Below, piece by piece: positions 13,318-24,236 of a DNA stretch of 64,000 nucleotides. Positions within the stretch are counted from its first letter, which is position 1. Each line of letters opens with the position of its first letter. The notes under the pieces are model-generated. The model searched no databases and had not been told where the DNA came from. It worked only from the letters and a program-made list of their open reading frames with translations. Source of the stretch: Distichodus sexfasciatus (lineage: Eukaryota > Chordata > Actinopteri > Characiformes > Distichodontidae); assembly GCA_032718565.1 (NCBI GenBank), contig JAVGVS010000645.1:100259-164258 (forward strand). The letters are read 5' to 3'. Both the position numbers and the translations under genes were made by a program.

Positions 13318-13386
13318 CGTTTTCATTCTTTCTCTCTTTCTGCTTTCTTTCATTCCTTCCTTCTCTCTTTCTTTCTGTCCTTCTTT

Positions 13387-13434
<48 letters not shown>

Positions 13435-13599
13435 TCTGTCCCACTTGCCTTTCTTTCTTTTCTTTCTGTCCACTTGCCTTTCTTTCTTTCTTTTCTTTCT
13501 TTCTTTCACTTGCCTTTTTTCTTTCTCTCTTTCCAACTTTACTTGCCTCTCTATGCTTTCTCTTTTTCTTTCTTTCATTCTCTCTCTCTCTTTCCTTGC

Positions 13600-13657
<58 letters not shown>

Positions 13658-14130
13658 GTCACTTGCCTTTCTTTTCTTTCCTTGCCTTTCTTTCTTTCTC
13701 TCTTTCTTTCACTTGCCTCTCTTTCTTTCTTTCTCTCTCTTTCTTTCTTTCTCTCTCTTTCACTTGCCTTTTCTTTCTTTCACTTGCCTTTCTCTCTCTC
13801 CTCTCTCTCTAAGCTCTCTGCCACTTTTTCTTTCATTCATTTTCATTCTTTCTTTCTTTTCTTTCACTTGCTTTTCTTTCTCTCTTTCTTTCACTTGTCT
13901 TTCTTTTTCTCTTTCTTTCCTACTTTCTTTCTTTCTGTCTGACATGTCTTTCCTTCTTTTTTCTTTCTTTCTTTTTCATTTCTTGTCCTTTTTTTCTTTC
14001 TTTGTGCTATTTTTCCATCCTTTATTCATTCTCTCTGTTGCACTCTCCCACTATATCTCTCTTGCTCTCTTGTTTCCTCATGTTTTTCATCTTTCATATT
14101 CATTTTGCAACACTAAAGTGAGCACTTTCT
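13318..14130. repeat. 800-bp polypyrimidine tract (CTTT)n/(CT)n
   Basis: Almost pure pyrimidine on the plus strand, with (CT)n runs at about 13393-13420 and 13600-13655. The word CACTTGCCTTT recurs more than six times between about 13440 and 13800, at irregular spacings. Open Phe/Leu/Ser frames on plus and Arg/Glu/Lys frames on minus are compositional artefacts. Mirror-symmetric runs of this kind can adopt intramolecular triplexes. Confidence 0.96.
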
Positions 14131-15745
14131 TTTTTTAATGTATTTTCTTTTTCGCATTAAACATTTCTGCCTTATTCTGTTAGATTTCTGTTGCATTTGC
14201 CTCGACTAGAACCACTTCTTGAACATAACCTGAAATAAATTTGCATGCTCACACACAGGAAATTTTTGGAAAGGTTTTTTGGAGGATGTTATTATCAGCT
14301 CTTGAGCTTTATAGCGTCCTTCAACAATCAATTAAAGTTGTGGATTAAGAGATTTCTTTTCACAAACCTGCTGTTATTTTTTAATGAATTCCAACCTTCA
14401 AAATGAATATGTAAGAGTGCAGAGGTCATGCAATCTTTTCTGGGGTCAACAAGGAGGATTTAGGATAAAGAAGATGTCATGCAAATAGGGCAAAGGTCAC
14501 AACTAAAACCTATGAACCATGTTGTAAGGAGATTTATGTTATGGGGCGTAATGATGCTAATCAAAATATTAGATTTGCATAGTAGATGCTAGCACTTTTT
14601 ACTGCTAATGAGTTTAACCAATAATATTTTTGTCACAATATCCTTCATGAATCATCATACTCTGATGGATCTGCACCAAATGTAAATAAGTTATGATCGT
14701 GCATCTCATTTCCATGCATGTGTTCATTCGGCGTCATAGATTATTCAGTCCATCCGTCGCCATAAGCTGGGGTTTATAGAGAGCTGCAAATGGGCTGCTG
14801 TATATCGACGGAGCTGCGGACGAGGCCTTTGATAAAAAACAAGCCTTTATTGATATTTACTGTGTACTACTCCCGCTTCTCTCCAAAGTGGGTGCTAATC
14901 TGCGAGGATTCGTTAGCTTGGTTTGCCATCTCGAGGTGTCTGTTTGCGTAGCTAATGCGTCTCGATTAAACTCAAACACTAACTTCAAGCTCGAAATCTA
15001 CAGTGGGAGCGACGGAAGGAGAGAGTCGTAGTTGTAAAAAGTCCTTGATGGAGATAATTAACCACATAAAAAGGCTACAAAAAAGCGTCTGCCTGTGACC
15101 GGCCAGAAGATGTAAGCTTCAAAAACCCGACTCAGCTTTTGAATTCTGAGTTTAATAAAGACCCCCGTGCTTTGAGAGACATGGGCTTTTTCTGCATCGC
15201 CTTGGGGCTCAAATCTCATGCATGACTGTTTTTATTCAAGGTTTTAATAATCTAGACTTGCCATGACTTGTCGTGTGACGTGGCTGATGATATACTTTTG
15301 TCTTTTTAAAGAGATATCTTGTTCCTGGTAAATGTTACAAAAAAGTTTCCTGGTAGAAAAAGCCCACGTCAAGCCTAGTGTCTGATTATGACAATAAACA
15401 GTATTTTAAAGTGTTTTGATGAAGTGAAGGGTTAGTCGTTATAAGAAATTCATTTTCAAAATACAAACAACTTTCGAATTGCTTTAATTCTACTAAATGA
15501 GGATCAGACTCTGGCCCTTAAATCCCTGCAGTTTGTTCTCAAGTTAATAAAGTAATATTTAGAAAAGCAAAAATTACACACAAAATTTATTTGATCAAAC
15601 CAATTTTGTCTGGAAATAACAACATGCATTTTATCAAGATCGTGAGTTACTTTTGTGTAGTCTTGAGATAACAAGTAGAAGACGAGCAGACGGATTATAT
15701 TGTAACGCGTCGATGGCCAACAACGTTTTTCCGTTATGTCCATGT
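14131..15745. other. Unique non-coding stretch
   Basis: No gene or transposon recognised. About 14690-15200 is balanced in composition and repeat-free, so it is a reasonable place to look for conservation. Confidence 0.45.
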
Positions 15746-15749
15746 GTCC

Positions 15750-16468
15750 AGCAAGAAAGAAAGAAAGACTGGAAATGACAGAGAGAGAGAGAAAGAGGAT
15801 GAATTGAAGGAAGAAAGAAGGAGAGAAAAGAAAAAGAACACAAACACGATAACAAACAAAAGAAAGAAAGGAGCTGGAAATGAGAACAATGAAACAGAGA
15901 AATTGAAGGAAAGAAAGAAAGAAACATAACAAATGAATAAACAACAAAAAAAAAGAGAATGCAAATAGAGAGAGAGAAAAGAGAGAGAGTAGAGAGACCA
16001 TAAAGAAAGAAGGAATGAACAAATGAAACGAAATAACAAAGAGAAAGAAGACTGAAACAAGAGAAAGAGAACAAATGAAAGAAAGAAAAGAAAGAAAAGG
16101 AGCTGGAAATCGAGATAGATAGAGAGACAGAGGGAGGAGGGAGGCCAGAGAGGACATTTAAAATAAAAAGAGAAAAGAAAGAAGAAAGAAAAGAAAAGAA
16201 AGAAAGGAAAGGGGAAAAGGAAAGAAAAGACTGGAAATTGAGATAGATAGAGAGAGGGAGGGAGGGAGGGAGGGAGGGAGAAAGGACATTCAAAATTAAA
16301 AGAGAGAAAGAAAGAAAGAAAGAAAAAAAGGAAAAAGGAAAGAAAGACTGGAAATCGAGATAGATAGAGATAGAGGGAGGGAGGGAGGGAGGGAGAGAGG
16401 ACATTCAAAATAAAAAGAAAGAAAGAAAGAAAGAAGGAAAGGAAAAAGGAAAGAAAGACTGGAAATCG

Positions 16469-16547
<79 letters not shown>

Positions 16548-16640
16548 GAGAGATGGAGGGAGGGAGGACATTCAAAATAAAGAAAAAGAAAGAAAGGAAA
16601 AAGGAAAGAAAGATTGGAAACGAGAGAGAGCAAATTGAGG
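15750..16640. repeat. 900-bp polypurine tract containing a 111-155-bp minisatellite
   Basis: Purine-rich on the plus strand with GAAA, GGAA, GGGA and GATA blocks. The word TGGAAATCGAGATAGATAG or close variants occurs at about 16103, 16231, 16348, 16459 and 16614, and GGACATTCAAAATAAA lies between copies, giving units of 128, 117, 111 and 155 bp. The longest unit is expanded by a (GATA)n run at 16472-16545. Open frames of up to 299 codons on the minus strand are repeat artefacts. Confidence 0.95.
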
Positions 16641-17195
16641 GAAATGAAAAAAATGAACGAACATCTTTACAAGAAGAAATTGACTTCCACACGTCCCTGT
16701 GGTGAGTTTCTTGCACTTTATTTAGAAGAATCTGTTAAAAACGTTGACTATAATAAGAGAGGAGAGGCAGTTAGAGCAGGTGTACCGCAGATGTGATAAT
16801 GAATCACTACTTCTAATTATCAACTAGGAGGTGGGTGTTGGGATAAAATCAATAACGGTGAATAATCAAGCACACACACACACGGAGGGGGAGACCAGGC
16901 TTCAGACCTTCATGTCTTCATCTGTCCAGATCCTCATCCCCGACCTGGACATAAACATAAAATATGCAACGTCTTTAAAAAATGCTGTTAAATCAAGGAG
17001 TATTTTCAACTGTGATTTCAGGATCAGACTAAATGTGAGACGCAGTGCAGCCGGGAGAGAAATAATCATCATCATAATAATCATCACTTCTGGTTCTGGA
17101 TGAAGCTGCTGGAGGAGGATTTTATTCTGGTTAGGGATGAAAGATGTGGGGATGCACAGGGCGAGGGAGCTGGAGCTCATTTGAAAGCATCCTGT
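16641..17195. other. Mostly unique non-coding stretch
   Basis: Contains a short (CA)n at about 16870-16882 and an ATCATCATAATAATCATC run at about 17065-17086. No gene recognised. Confidence 0.5.
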
Positions 17196-17620
17196 GGAAC
17201 GAGGGAGAGAGAGAGAGAGAGGGAGAGAGAGAACAACTGAGTGTGAGCGAGAGATCAGGAGGGGGGAAGGAAAGAGAGAGAGAAAGAGGAGGTAAGACAT
17301 GAGAGAGCAAGACAAGTACGCAGAGAAAAAGTGAGTATAAGGGAGAGAGAGAAAGACAAAAATGAGAGAGAAAAGAGAGAGCGAATCAGAACAAGAAGGA
17401 AAGAAAGAAAGACTGGAAAATGAGAGCCTGAGAAAGACAAGAGGTGAGACGAAATGCAAGAAGGACCAACAGGAAGAGAGAAATATTGAGAGCTAATGGA
17501 GTGATAGAGAGACAGAGATAATAAGAATAGAGAGAGAGAGTAGGGTGGACAGAAAGAAAGAGAGAATGAAAGATAGAGAGGGAGACAAGGAAGCGAGAGA
17601 GAGAGAGAGAGAGAGAGAGA
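17196..17620. repeat. (GA)n-rich purine block, left flank of the LINE insertion
   Basis: GA and GAGG runs with sporadic interruptions, ending in a pure (GA)13 run at 17595-17620. The LINE-derived sequence starts directly at 17621. The words GAAAGACTGGAAAATGAGAG and TGAGAAAGA recur at about 17405-17435 and 18665-18692, so the block is related to the one on the far side of the LINE. Confidence 0.9.
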
Positions 17621-18420
17621 ATTGAATTTGCAAAACCCTTTACTACATTCTTAGAGGTACATCAACATCAACCTGTCCCCTTACAGTATAACATCAGAGA
17701 AACACTCAGTCACAGGGTCTATACGTCAAAATTGTGCATTGTTCATTTTCAGTCTCACACAGGACATTGTTATGGCACCATCTCTGAACAAATTCATCAC
17801 GAGTCTTAATGGACTTCTAAAAGTGGAAATCAATCAAAACACGAGACTTCACAAGAGCAGGAAAAAGCACTGAAACATCAGCAGTCACTTTTTGCTCAAC
17901 CCTCCTTTTGCGGCTGATATAGATTGCCATCTTTGCTTGGCCTAACAGAAAATTCAGAAGTTGACATTTAAAACGATGCTTCGGCACATATTTAAAACCC
18001 GAAATAAAAATCTCGGTAGTAAAACATTCATTCAACTTAAAGAACAATCTTGTCGAGAGCTCAAAAAAAGGGCGCAACCTTTCACATTGCGTAAAAGCGT
18101 GAAACACAGTCTCCCTCACGGAACAAAAGGGTCTGCCCCAGGATTCAACACAGCAATAAAAAGCATTCACTGCAGTTGCACCATGCAGAATTCGCCATTG
18201 CAGATCACCAGCTTTTTTTTGTTAATGGTGACTTATACAGCGCTCGCCATTGGGGTCTAGAATTTTTGCAAATTTTTAAAACATCACGCCAGGGTGTATC
18301 CACCCTCTTATCCAAAGACCTTTTGTTAAAAGGCACAACAATTTGCCACTTGTGGCTTTTGGACCCAATAAATACAAAGTGTCACACTGTAAGTAAGTAC
18401 CAGAATAGCCCATTAAATCT
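17621..18420 (-). mobile_element. 5'-truncated Tx1/L1-like LINE inserted in a (TC)n microsatellite
   Basis: On the minus strand the 800-bp insert carries the end of a LINE ORF2 followed by about 200 bp of 3' UTR. It is bounded on both sides by (GA)n, at 17595-17620 and 18422-18446, with no other sequence between. Kibi-type Tx1-clade LINEs are, as I recall, known to target (TC)n microsatellites, and the position fits that. The 5' end is missing, as is usual after incomplete reverse transcription. The clade is inferred from the ORF2 C-terminus alone; a full-length relative would be needed to name the family. Confidence 0.75.
17817..18379 (-). pseudogene. LINE ORF2 C-terminal fragment (reverse transcriptase, zf-RVT region)
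   Basis: Read on the minus strand, the first part contains SHKWQIVVPFNKRSLDKR and PQWRALYKSPL. It then shifts frame at the eight-T run at 18213-18220 (eight A on the coding strand). The second part is a 117-codon open frame with a Cys/His cluster, FCSVRETVFHAFTQCERL, matching the zinc-binding segment found C-terminal to reverse transcriptase in L1/Tx1-type LINEs. It is followed by NFLLGQAKMAIYISRKRR, also typical of these tails. The reverse transcriptase palm and the endonuclease are absent, so the copy is dead. Confidence 0.8.
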
Positions 18421-18500
18421 GGAGAGAGAGAGAGAGAGAGAGAGAGCAAGACAAATTCAGAGTGAACAAGTCAGTGTAAGGGACAGAGAGAGTAAAAAAA
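18421..18500. repeat. (GA)n, right flank of the LINE insertion
   Basis: A pure (GA)12 run at 18422-18446 follows the 5' truncation point of the LINE, then degenerate purine-rich sequence continues to about 18500. Confidence 0.85.
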
Positions 18501-18542
18501 AATTGAAATTGTTGTTCTCTGCACTGAAAAAAAAACCTGGAG

Positions 18543-18630
18543 CCACGTCGTCTCGTCTCTCTGTATCTGTATCTGTACAGTATATAGCAGAGATGACAAT
18601 AAAGTTTACTTTGACTTTGACTTTGAAAGA
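18543..18630 (+). mobile_element. LINE 3' tail remnant with (TTTGAC)n
   Basis: Ends GACAATAAAGTTTACTTTGAC followed by repeated TTTGAC, preceded by a GTCTCGTCTCTCTGTAT word. A second copy with the same order of words lies at 44374-44451. An AATAAA plus a short tandem tail is the layout of a non-LTR retrotransposon 3' end. The clade is uncertain. Confidence 0.6.
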
Positions 18631-18779
18631 GAGAGAGGCAGACAGGTGGAGAACGAAAAAAAAGAGAAAGACTGGAAAATGAGAGCCTGAGAAAGAAAGA
18701 ATAATCTTTATCGGACTACATACATACACAGCATAGAAAAGTGTGAAAAAGCATCTCTCCTTGAAGGAAAGAGTACAGA

Positions 18780-18860
18780 GATGAACGATAGAGACGAGAC
18801 GAGAGAGGGAGAGAGAGAGAGAGAGAGAGAACAAGGCAGACAGATGGAGAGAGAAAGCAA
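18780..18860. repeat. (GA)n run
   Basis: A pure GA run at about 18806-18830 with flanking GA-rich sequence, part of the wider purine-rich environment of this region. Confidence 0.85.
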
Positions 18861-18871
18861 ATAAGAAAGTC

Positions 18872-18942
18872 TGGGATTTGAGCCGACGACCTTCCGATCA
18901 GGGTGCGAACGCTCTAAATGCTCCACTACCCTGTGCTCCAAA
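18872..18942 (-). mobile_element. tRNA-derived SINE head fragment
   Basis: On the minus strand it reads GGAGCACAGGGTAGTGGAGC, then GGAAGGTCGTCGGCTCAAATCCCA, placing an A-box-like and a B-box-like element (GGCTCAAATCC) about 40 bp apart, as in a tRNA promoter. There is no intact cloverleaf and no SINE body, so this is a truncated SINE head and not a tRNA gene. Confidence 0.6.
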
Positions 18943-19194
18943 CCATATGGCATCAGCATGGCGGTATAAGAACTTTGTAGAAACTGTAATATCAAAGCAG
19001 CTTTTCCTACTAACTTAATCAACCTTCTTCCCGTAGTAAAACTGGGACATGCAGGGGGATCGTTGCAGTTTTTCCCAGAGGAACGATAAAATAATCCTTT
19101 GCAGTTTCATTAATAGACCATATGGGGGTTCTAAAAGAAAGAGCTTATGCCATAAAACTGGAGTCTCTGGATCGTTATAGTCTGTAGGACATAG

Positions 19195-19255
19195 AGAGAA
19201 GTCCGAGACTTTTAAAAACTGGTCTTGAGACCGGTCTCGAGTCGACCAACGCTAC
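19195..19255. mobile_element. Fragment of the GACCGGTCTCGAG dispersed repeat
   Basis: Contains CTGGTCTTGAGACCGGTCTC, matching in words and order the end of the larger element at 53325-53874 (CTGCTCTCGAGACCGGTCTTGAG). Only the terminal part is present. Confidence 0.5.
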
Positions 19256-20188
19256 TGTTTAGTAATTAAATAATCCTGCAGACTTAGTCAATTAAATCCA
19301 AATTCACTTGAGTAGAAGTTTATCAGCTTCTCACTCTCCTTTTCAATAAACATTTCCCAACTTTTTGCCCCTTGGACGTGGGCTTTCCTTTGGAGAAATG
19401 TCTCCCTGCTGAAATGACAGTTTTCCAACTGGTTCACGATGGTCTTCACGATCCCTAGTTTCTGGTCATCAAATGAAGCCTGGAAGATCGCGCCAAACTC
19501 AGTTCCCGAAGTGGAGACTAATTTGTGCCACTCGCCGGCAGCGGTCTGGTTCTGAACCTTCTCTCCTTTTCCTCTTTCCAACTTCTTTGAGTGACGGGAC
19601 GCTTTTAGCACTGACTGCTTTCAGAAACACGTTCTGAAGACTCGGTTTCCCGTGGCTGCACGAGCAGAGTGCCTCTGAAATGTTAATACGTGTTATCCAA
19701 AAAATAATTTCACCGGGGACACGGCGTGCTGGCGCTTTTGCTATACAAGACGTTCCAAGAAAGATGGATCGCTTAGCCTCGGTCTGTTGTGCCCGAGCCG
19801 TTGACAGTATTTTTACGTGAAGCTTAATACAGTTAATCGTGCAGCAGAAGTAACTGCCTAAAAGAACTTTCTGCAACTGTCTTGCTTTAAAAGTTTTAAC
19901 CGTATGTGGAAGAAATTGCAATTTAAATTAATAGAATTTTTGTCAGATTGAGATTGAGAACAACGCAATATTTTTTGCTCTGGTGTCATGTCACGTCTTC
20001 AGAAAGACATCTGATTCAATCCCAATCTCAGTTCTAACACGGGAAAGGAAGGCGCGGACAACAACTTTACATGTAGACACAGTCCTGGAGAGGGTTTTAT
20101 TCATTTTTAACAAAACGAGGGGTCCCACTTTCCAAAACCAAGTCTTTTAAAATCATGACTGGGGAGTAACAGAATACATGTAACCGAC
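19256..20188. other. Unique non-coding stretch
   Basis: Two minus-strand open frames of 107 and 140 codons (19288-19611 and 19499-19921) overlap in different frames. They have no domain, signal or splice context that I can recognise, and I treat them as chance frames. Confidence 0.45.
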
Positions 20189-20199
20189 TTCTGTAACAG

Positions 20200-20252
20200 G
20201 GGCGGCACAGCGGCGCCGTGTCCCAGGTTCGGGTAATGAATGAATAAATGTG
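20200..20252 (+). mobile_element. 53-bp internally deleted SINE with target duplications
   Basis: A SINE head (GGGCGGCACAGCGGCGCCGTG, A-box-like; then CCCAGGTTCGGG, B-box-like) is joined directly to a TAATGAATGAATAAATG tail. It is flanked by TTCTGTAACAG (20189-20199) and TTCTGTTACAG (20253-20263), an 11-bp target duplication with one mismatch. The head resembles the full-length SINE at 49563, so about 270 bp of body is missing. Confidence 0.7.
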
Positions 20253-20263
20253 TTCTGTTACAG

Positions 20264-21280
20264 TTACGGTTGAAATAGATGGTAATCAAGGATGGTGGCA
20301 AATTTGAGTCATCATCAAATATCTGATTTTTGCCTCATTTCCTAAAAAGAAAATCCAGCACATTTTAGGGAAACTCTGCATCTGCGTCTTGGATTGGTTC
20401 ATCCCATCGGACAGAAATTGGAAAACCCTCCTTAACAGCTACACAGCGCTTCTTTTGTCGACAATACCCACAAAGCAGGCCTTCACACAAGGCTTATCCC
20501 GTCAACAGCGAGCTCCAACGTTGTGGCTTTTCAGTGAGCCTAAAACCGTCTGATCCCAGATTCCCGAACATGAATCTTGTTGGCTCAAAGCGAATCGGTG
20601 ACGTTTTCAGACTCAGATCAGCCTGAGAAACCCCCGGTGCCTTGAGCCCAACTCAAAACTAACACATTATTACCATTTGCTTGAGCCTTGCAGGTTTAGG
20701 GGTGAGTTTTAATCAAATTTGGGCTGCGAAATGGTGATACAAAGGCCATTCTCTTGTGTCCAAAAACACAAGCTGCAGGTTCTTTCTTTTAACAGATCTA
20801 ACCGCTTTTCTCCCCCTCGTGACGCAATCCGCGCCGACTCGTGGCATTTCGAGGTCGCGCTTTTGTTCGGGAAACCTCGGGAGGCGGCCGAATCCATTTT
20901 AAGCGTGGGCATAAGTAGGATAAGCGGGACGATGGCAACGATCTGATAACGGGCCGGTAGCGGTGACGAATAGCGGGGTTTGCGGAAAAATGGAGGGAAA
21001 GAAAGAAATGGGAGAAATCAGATATGGGTTTAAAAGTGATCCGGCTCAAATCTTGGCAGAAATGAAGTTAGCGGGGCTTAATGCGACTTAAAATAAGAAG
21101 TTTTCTCTGAAAATGTCTTAGCACAATAAAAAAAAAAATTAATAAAATCAGACAAGCATCAGAAAGTGGAAGAAAAGTGAAAACTAGAAAAGACAGAAGG
21201 GATGAAGAGAAGAGAAAAGAAGAGTTAAGAAAGAAAGAAAGTGGCAGTGACGTGGTCAGTTGTTTTAAGGCTCCCCGCTC
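20264..21280. other. Unique non-coding stretch
   Basis: No gene or repeat recognised. About 20805-20945 is GC-rich; overlapping frames on both strands have no motif. Confidence 0.45.
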
Positions 21281-21286
21281 TCTGTC

Positions 21287-21462
21287 TCACACACACACAC
21301 ACACACACAAACATGACGTGAAGTGTGAGTGTGAGCTTGCGCTCGCTGCCAGGACGAATGAGGCGTGTGGGGAAGACGAGTGTTTGGCAGCACTTACACA
21401 CCGCTCACCTCACACTCCTCAGGGGGCCCAAGACCCTCACACACACACACACATATACACAC
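21287..21462. repeat. (CA)n microsatellites
   Basis: Two (CA)n runs at about 21287-21309 and 21438-21454, separated by about 130 bp of unique sequence. Confidence 0.85.
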
Positions 21463-21792
21463 GCTGACCACACAGCAGCCCACTGCACCGCTTCACCTGC
21501 TGAATTAGCCAATCACAAGCCTCTAACCTCAGGGCTCAAACAGAAGGCTGGGATTTTCTATTTATTTAAAGCAGCATCGTTAAGATTTTTATTACGTTTT
21601 TAACTGGTGTAGTTACACTGTTTAGAGAGTTTTTGTTCACGTCAGTTGTCAATGGATTTGTAAAGTGTTATCAACATATGTTGTAATAAACTGCTTTATA
21701 TGAATTTTCATCAAAACACATTGTAATAATCTTTACAAAGCTGCCTCATCAGGTAGATTTTGGAGAATGTCATCAACATAATCTGTTTATTA

Positions 21793-22030
21793 GGGCCTGT
21801 GTCCACCAAAAGCTTTTTTTTGGCACTGACCTCACTCCCAAAGCGCTTTCTCTGTGCTTCTTTAGCGTTTCTCTCAGCGCTTGTAAGTTATAAGGAATGA
21901 AATTACTGTAACGCTTTAGTTTGTAACGTGTTCATATGCAGCATTTTTGTTTTATCAGTGTCTTACTATGCATAAAAAGCTAAATTTTGCTGGAATTTGT
22001 GACCGTTTTTTAGCGATTTTTCTTTTTTTT
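21793..22030 (+). mobile_element. Partial GTGTCCACC-type MITE (third copy)
   Basis: Starts GGGCCTGTGTCCACCAAAAG and continues with the AGCGCTT-rich sequence seen at 51776-51945 and, inverted, at 590-752. The right terminal repeat was not found, so the copy is truncated; the end coordinate is approximate. The preceding trinucleotide is TTA, which would fit a PIF/Harbinger target site, but with one end this is only suggestive. Confidence 0.6.
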
Positions 22031-22289
22031 GGACTGACTCCAAGTATAAGCAAGCGACAGGCATCCTGGCATCATCCCCGGAGTATCTGCCCATTAAACT
22101 GCCAATATTCGGGGCCCGGCGGTGGGGAAGAAAGCTGACAGGGTGTGAGTGAAGCTTTCAGCCGACAGGAATCAGGAATCAACTCCACACCATTAAATGA
22201 ATCATTCATGATATTCGTTCAGAGCAGTGGCTCCCCGCTAGTCCGGATCCTTTCAGCAGGTTGTTTTTCTGAAGAGCTGAAAATACTGA

Positions 22290-23160
22290 TATTTAGCGCA
22301 TGGGAGAAAAAAAAAACAAAAAACAGTGATCCCACGTTTCCTCCAGAGTCTGTTTAGACCAAAAAACATCCAAAATCCTTGAGTGAGGAAAAAAAGAGAA
22401 ACGCTGATGAATAAGGAGAAGAGAAGAAAAATCCTCGAGTGAGGCAAGGGGAGATGAGATGGAAAAAAGAGAGGAGAGAATAGCGACAATGAGGAGAACA
22501 GGTAAGAAGCAGCGTATTTGAAGACAAGTCAAGAGGTAAGTAGGGAAAAGCAGAAGAGAAGAAAGAAAAAGAGGGTAAAGATTAGAAAAGGGGAGTAAAT
22601 AAGAGTAAAGAGAAAATAACTAGAAGTGGAGAAGAGAAGAGAAGAGAAGAGAAGAGAAGAGAAGAGAAGAGAAGAGAAGAGAAGAGAAGAGAAGAGAAGA
22701 GAAGAGAAGAAGGGTAGAACGATAAAGGGAAGAAAAAAAGAATAGATGTTAAAAGGAAAAGAGAACAAGGTTGAAGGAGAAAAGAAGGGGAGTCTGAAAG
22801 ACAAGAGAAGGAGATGCAATAAAAACAGAAAAGCAGTAGTAAACAATTAGAGGAGATGAAATAAGAGAAAATCAGAACAAGCGAAAGAGAGAGAGAGCGG
22901 ACGACAGGAGAGAAAGAAGAGTGGGACTGTGATGAAGGGAGAGAAGAGAAGATGGTGGAGTGGTGATGAGAAGAGAAAAAAGATGAAGAGAGTTCAAAAG
23001 ATCAAAAGATAAGGGAAGATGAAACAGAAGACAATGAGAAGAAGAACGACAGAAGCGAGAGCGGAAGAGTGAAGATGCGATGAAGGCAGGAGAAAGAAAG
23101 AAAGAAGGAAGAGAAGGGGATAGAAGAGGAGAAGGATGGAGTGATGATGAGAGGAGTGCA
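22290..23160. repeat. Polypurine block with pentanucleotide (GAAGA)n
   Basis: Plus-strand purine-rich DNA of about 870 bp with a pure (GAAGA)n run at about 22630-22710. It shows G/A words and few pyrimidines. Pyrimidine-derived Ser/Phe/Leu frames on the minus strand are artefacts. Confidence 0.9.
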
Positions 23161-23888
23161 GAGGGGAGATGATATTGATTTATGGTCTTCCTCTCTGCCA
23201 CTGACTCATTCATCACAGTATCCAGACGCAGTGAGCCATTCCGGCTCCACCTAAACACACACACACACACTTCCGCTACCATCTCCGTGCATTCCATGTA
23301 AAAAAAAAAAGGGAAAAAAAAGTGTGTCTGGAGTCATTAGGCGAGTCACGGCTCAAAGCCGAAATTGCCAGCGGAACTCTTTCATCACCATCGTATTTTT
23401 AATTTTATTTGCTTGATAATTTATTATCATTACCATCGTTACATCACCGTCAGTCGCAGTGTCACGTTACACTGCAGAACTTAAAGTAGCTCTATGTACG
23501 ATTGTGGCCAAAACTGGTACTGCAGTCAAATTCCCCACACTCAACGTTGCCAGATATGTTGGCGGATCCTTATACTGTATTTGGCCGATCTAGTGTCCAA
23601 TGCTACGTTTGGTATTGCCATAATTAGCGTGCTAATGTTTGCACTGTTACCACACCGTCTCAGCGTAACATGATGCTGATGTTAGCCATCACAAGCCAGA
23701 TAATGAATGAATGAATGAATGAACAAACGTTCTCACAGTTTGAGTAAAACGAACACATCAAATTTTATGGTGCAACATCTGAATTGTTTAGCATTGTTAG
23801 TGGAAATAACAAAAGCTAAAGTGCCGAGGTCACTAACCTTTTTTACAAGTATGTAAAGTTTAAGCCGCATACTCTAAAAACACACATA
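23161..23888. other. Unique non-coding stretch
   Basis: Contains short (CA)n at about 23253-23270 and (AATG)n at about 23704-23722. Nothing else recognised. Confidence 0.5.
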
Positions 23889-24017
23889 ATACATGTATCT
23901 TAAACTACCAATGAAAAACTCGAGTCTCACCTAGTAGCTATTCATGTTAGAACAAAGTTTTGCTACTAGGTGAGCCTCGGGTTTTTCATTGGCAGTCTAA
24001 GATACTTGTATCATGTA
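23889..24017. mobile_element. Hairpin (fold-back) MITE-like element
   Basis: Left arm 23891-23940 and right arm about 23962-24017 are inverted repeats: CCAATGAAAAACTCGAG pairs with the complement of CTCGGGTTTTTCATTGG, and CTCACCTAGTAGC with GCTACTAGGTGAG. A 20-25-nt loop separates them. A related but everted arrangement lies at 26161-26243. No TSD is evident. Confidence 0.6.
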
Positions 24018-24123
24018 TGTAAGTTTATGTTACATTAATACACACGAGTTATTTGTGCTGAATTCAAACACACTTATTCACGTTTGCAAACTTAAATAAT
24101 TTATGACAACTGATTTTCTCAAA

Positions 24124-24236
24124 GCCTGCCCAGGGCTGTTCCCCGCTTGCACCCGCAAGTTCCCGGGATAGGCTCCGGTCCCCCCGCGACCCCCGTTGGG
24201 ATTACAGCGGTTCGGAATGAATGACTGACTGACTGA
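24124..24236 (+). mobile_element. 5'-truncated SINE with 14-bp target duplication
   Basis: The insert holds the SINE tail words GGGATAGGCTCCGG and GGGATTACAGCGGTTC, and ends in AATGAATGACTGACTGACTG. It is flanked by identical CTGATTTTCTCAAA at 24110-24123 and 24237-24250. The body matches the 3' part of the full-length SINE at 49563-49900. The exact duplication and 3' simple-repeat tail show a retroposition event by target-primed reverse transcription. Confidence 0.85.

Noticed and set aside
13270..14138. Arg/Glu-rich minus frame and Phe/Ser-rich plus frames
   Set aside because: Compositional artefacts of (CTTT)n and (CT)n DNA.
15504..16633. Open frames of 217 to 299 codons on the minus strand
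   Set aside because: They translate a pyrimidine-rich repeat into Phe/Leu/Ser runs and overlap in three frames.
19288..19921. Two overlapping minus-strand frames as a possible gene
   Set aside because: Different frames over the same DNA, no domain, no splice sites that I could defend.
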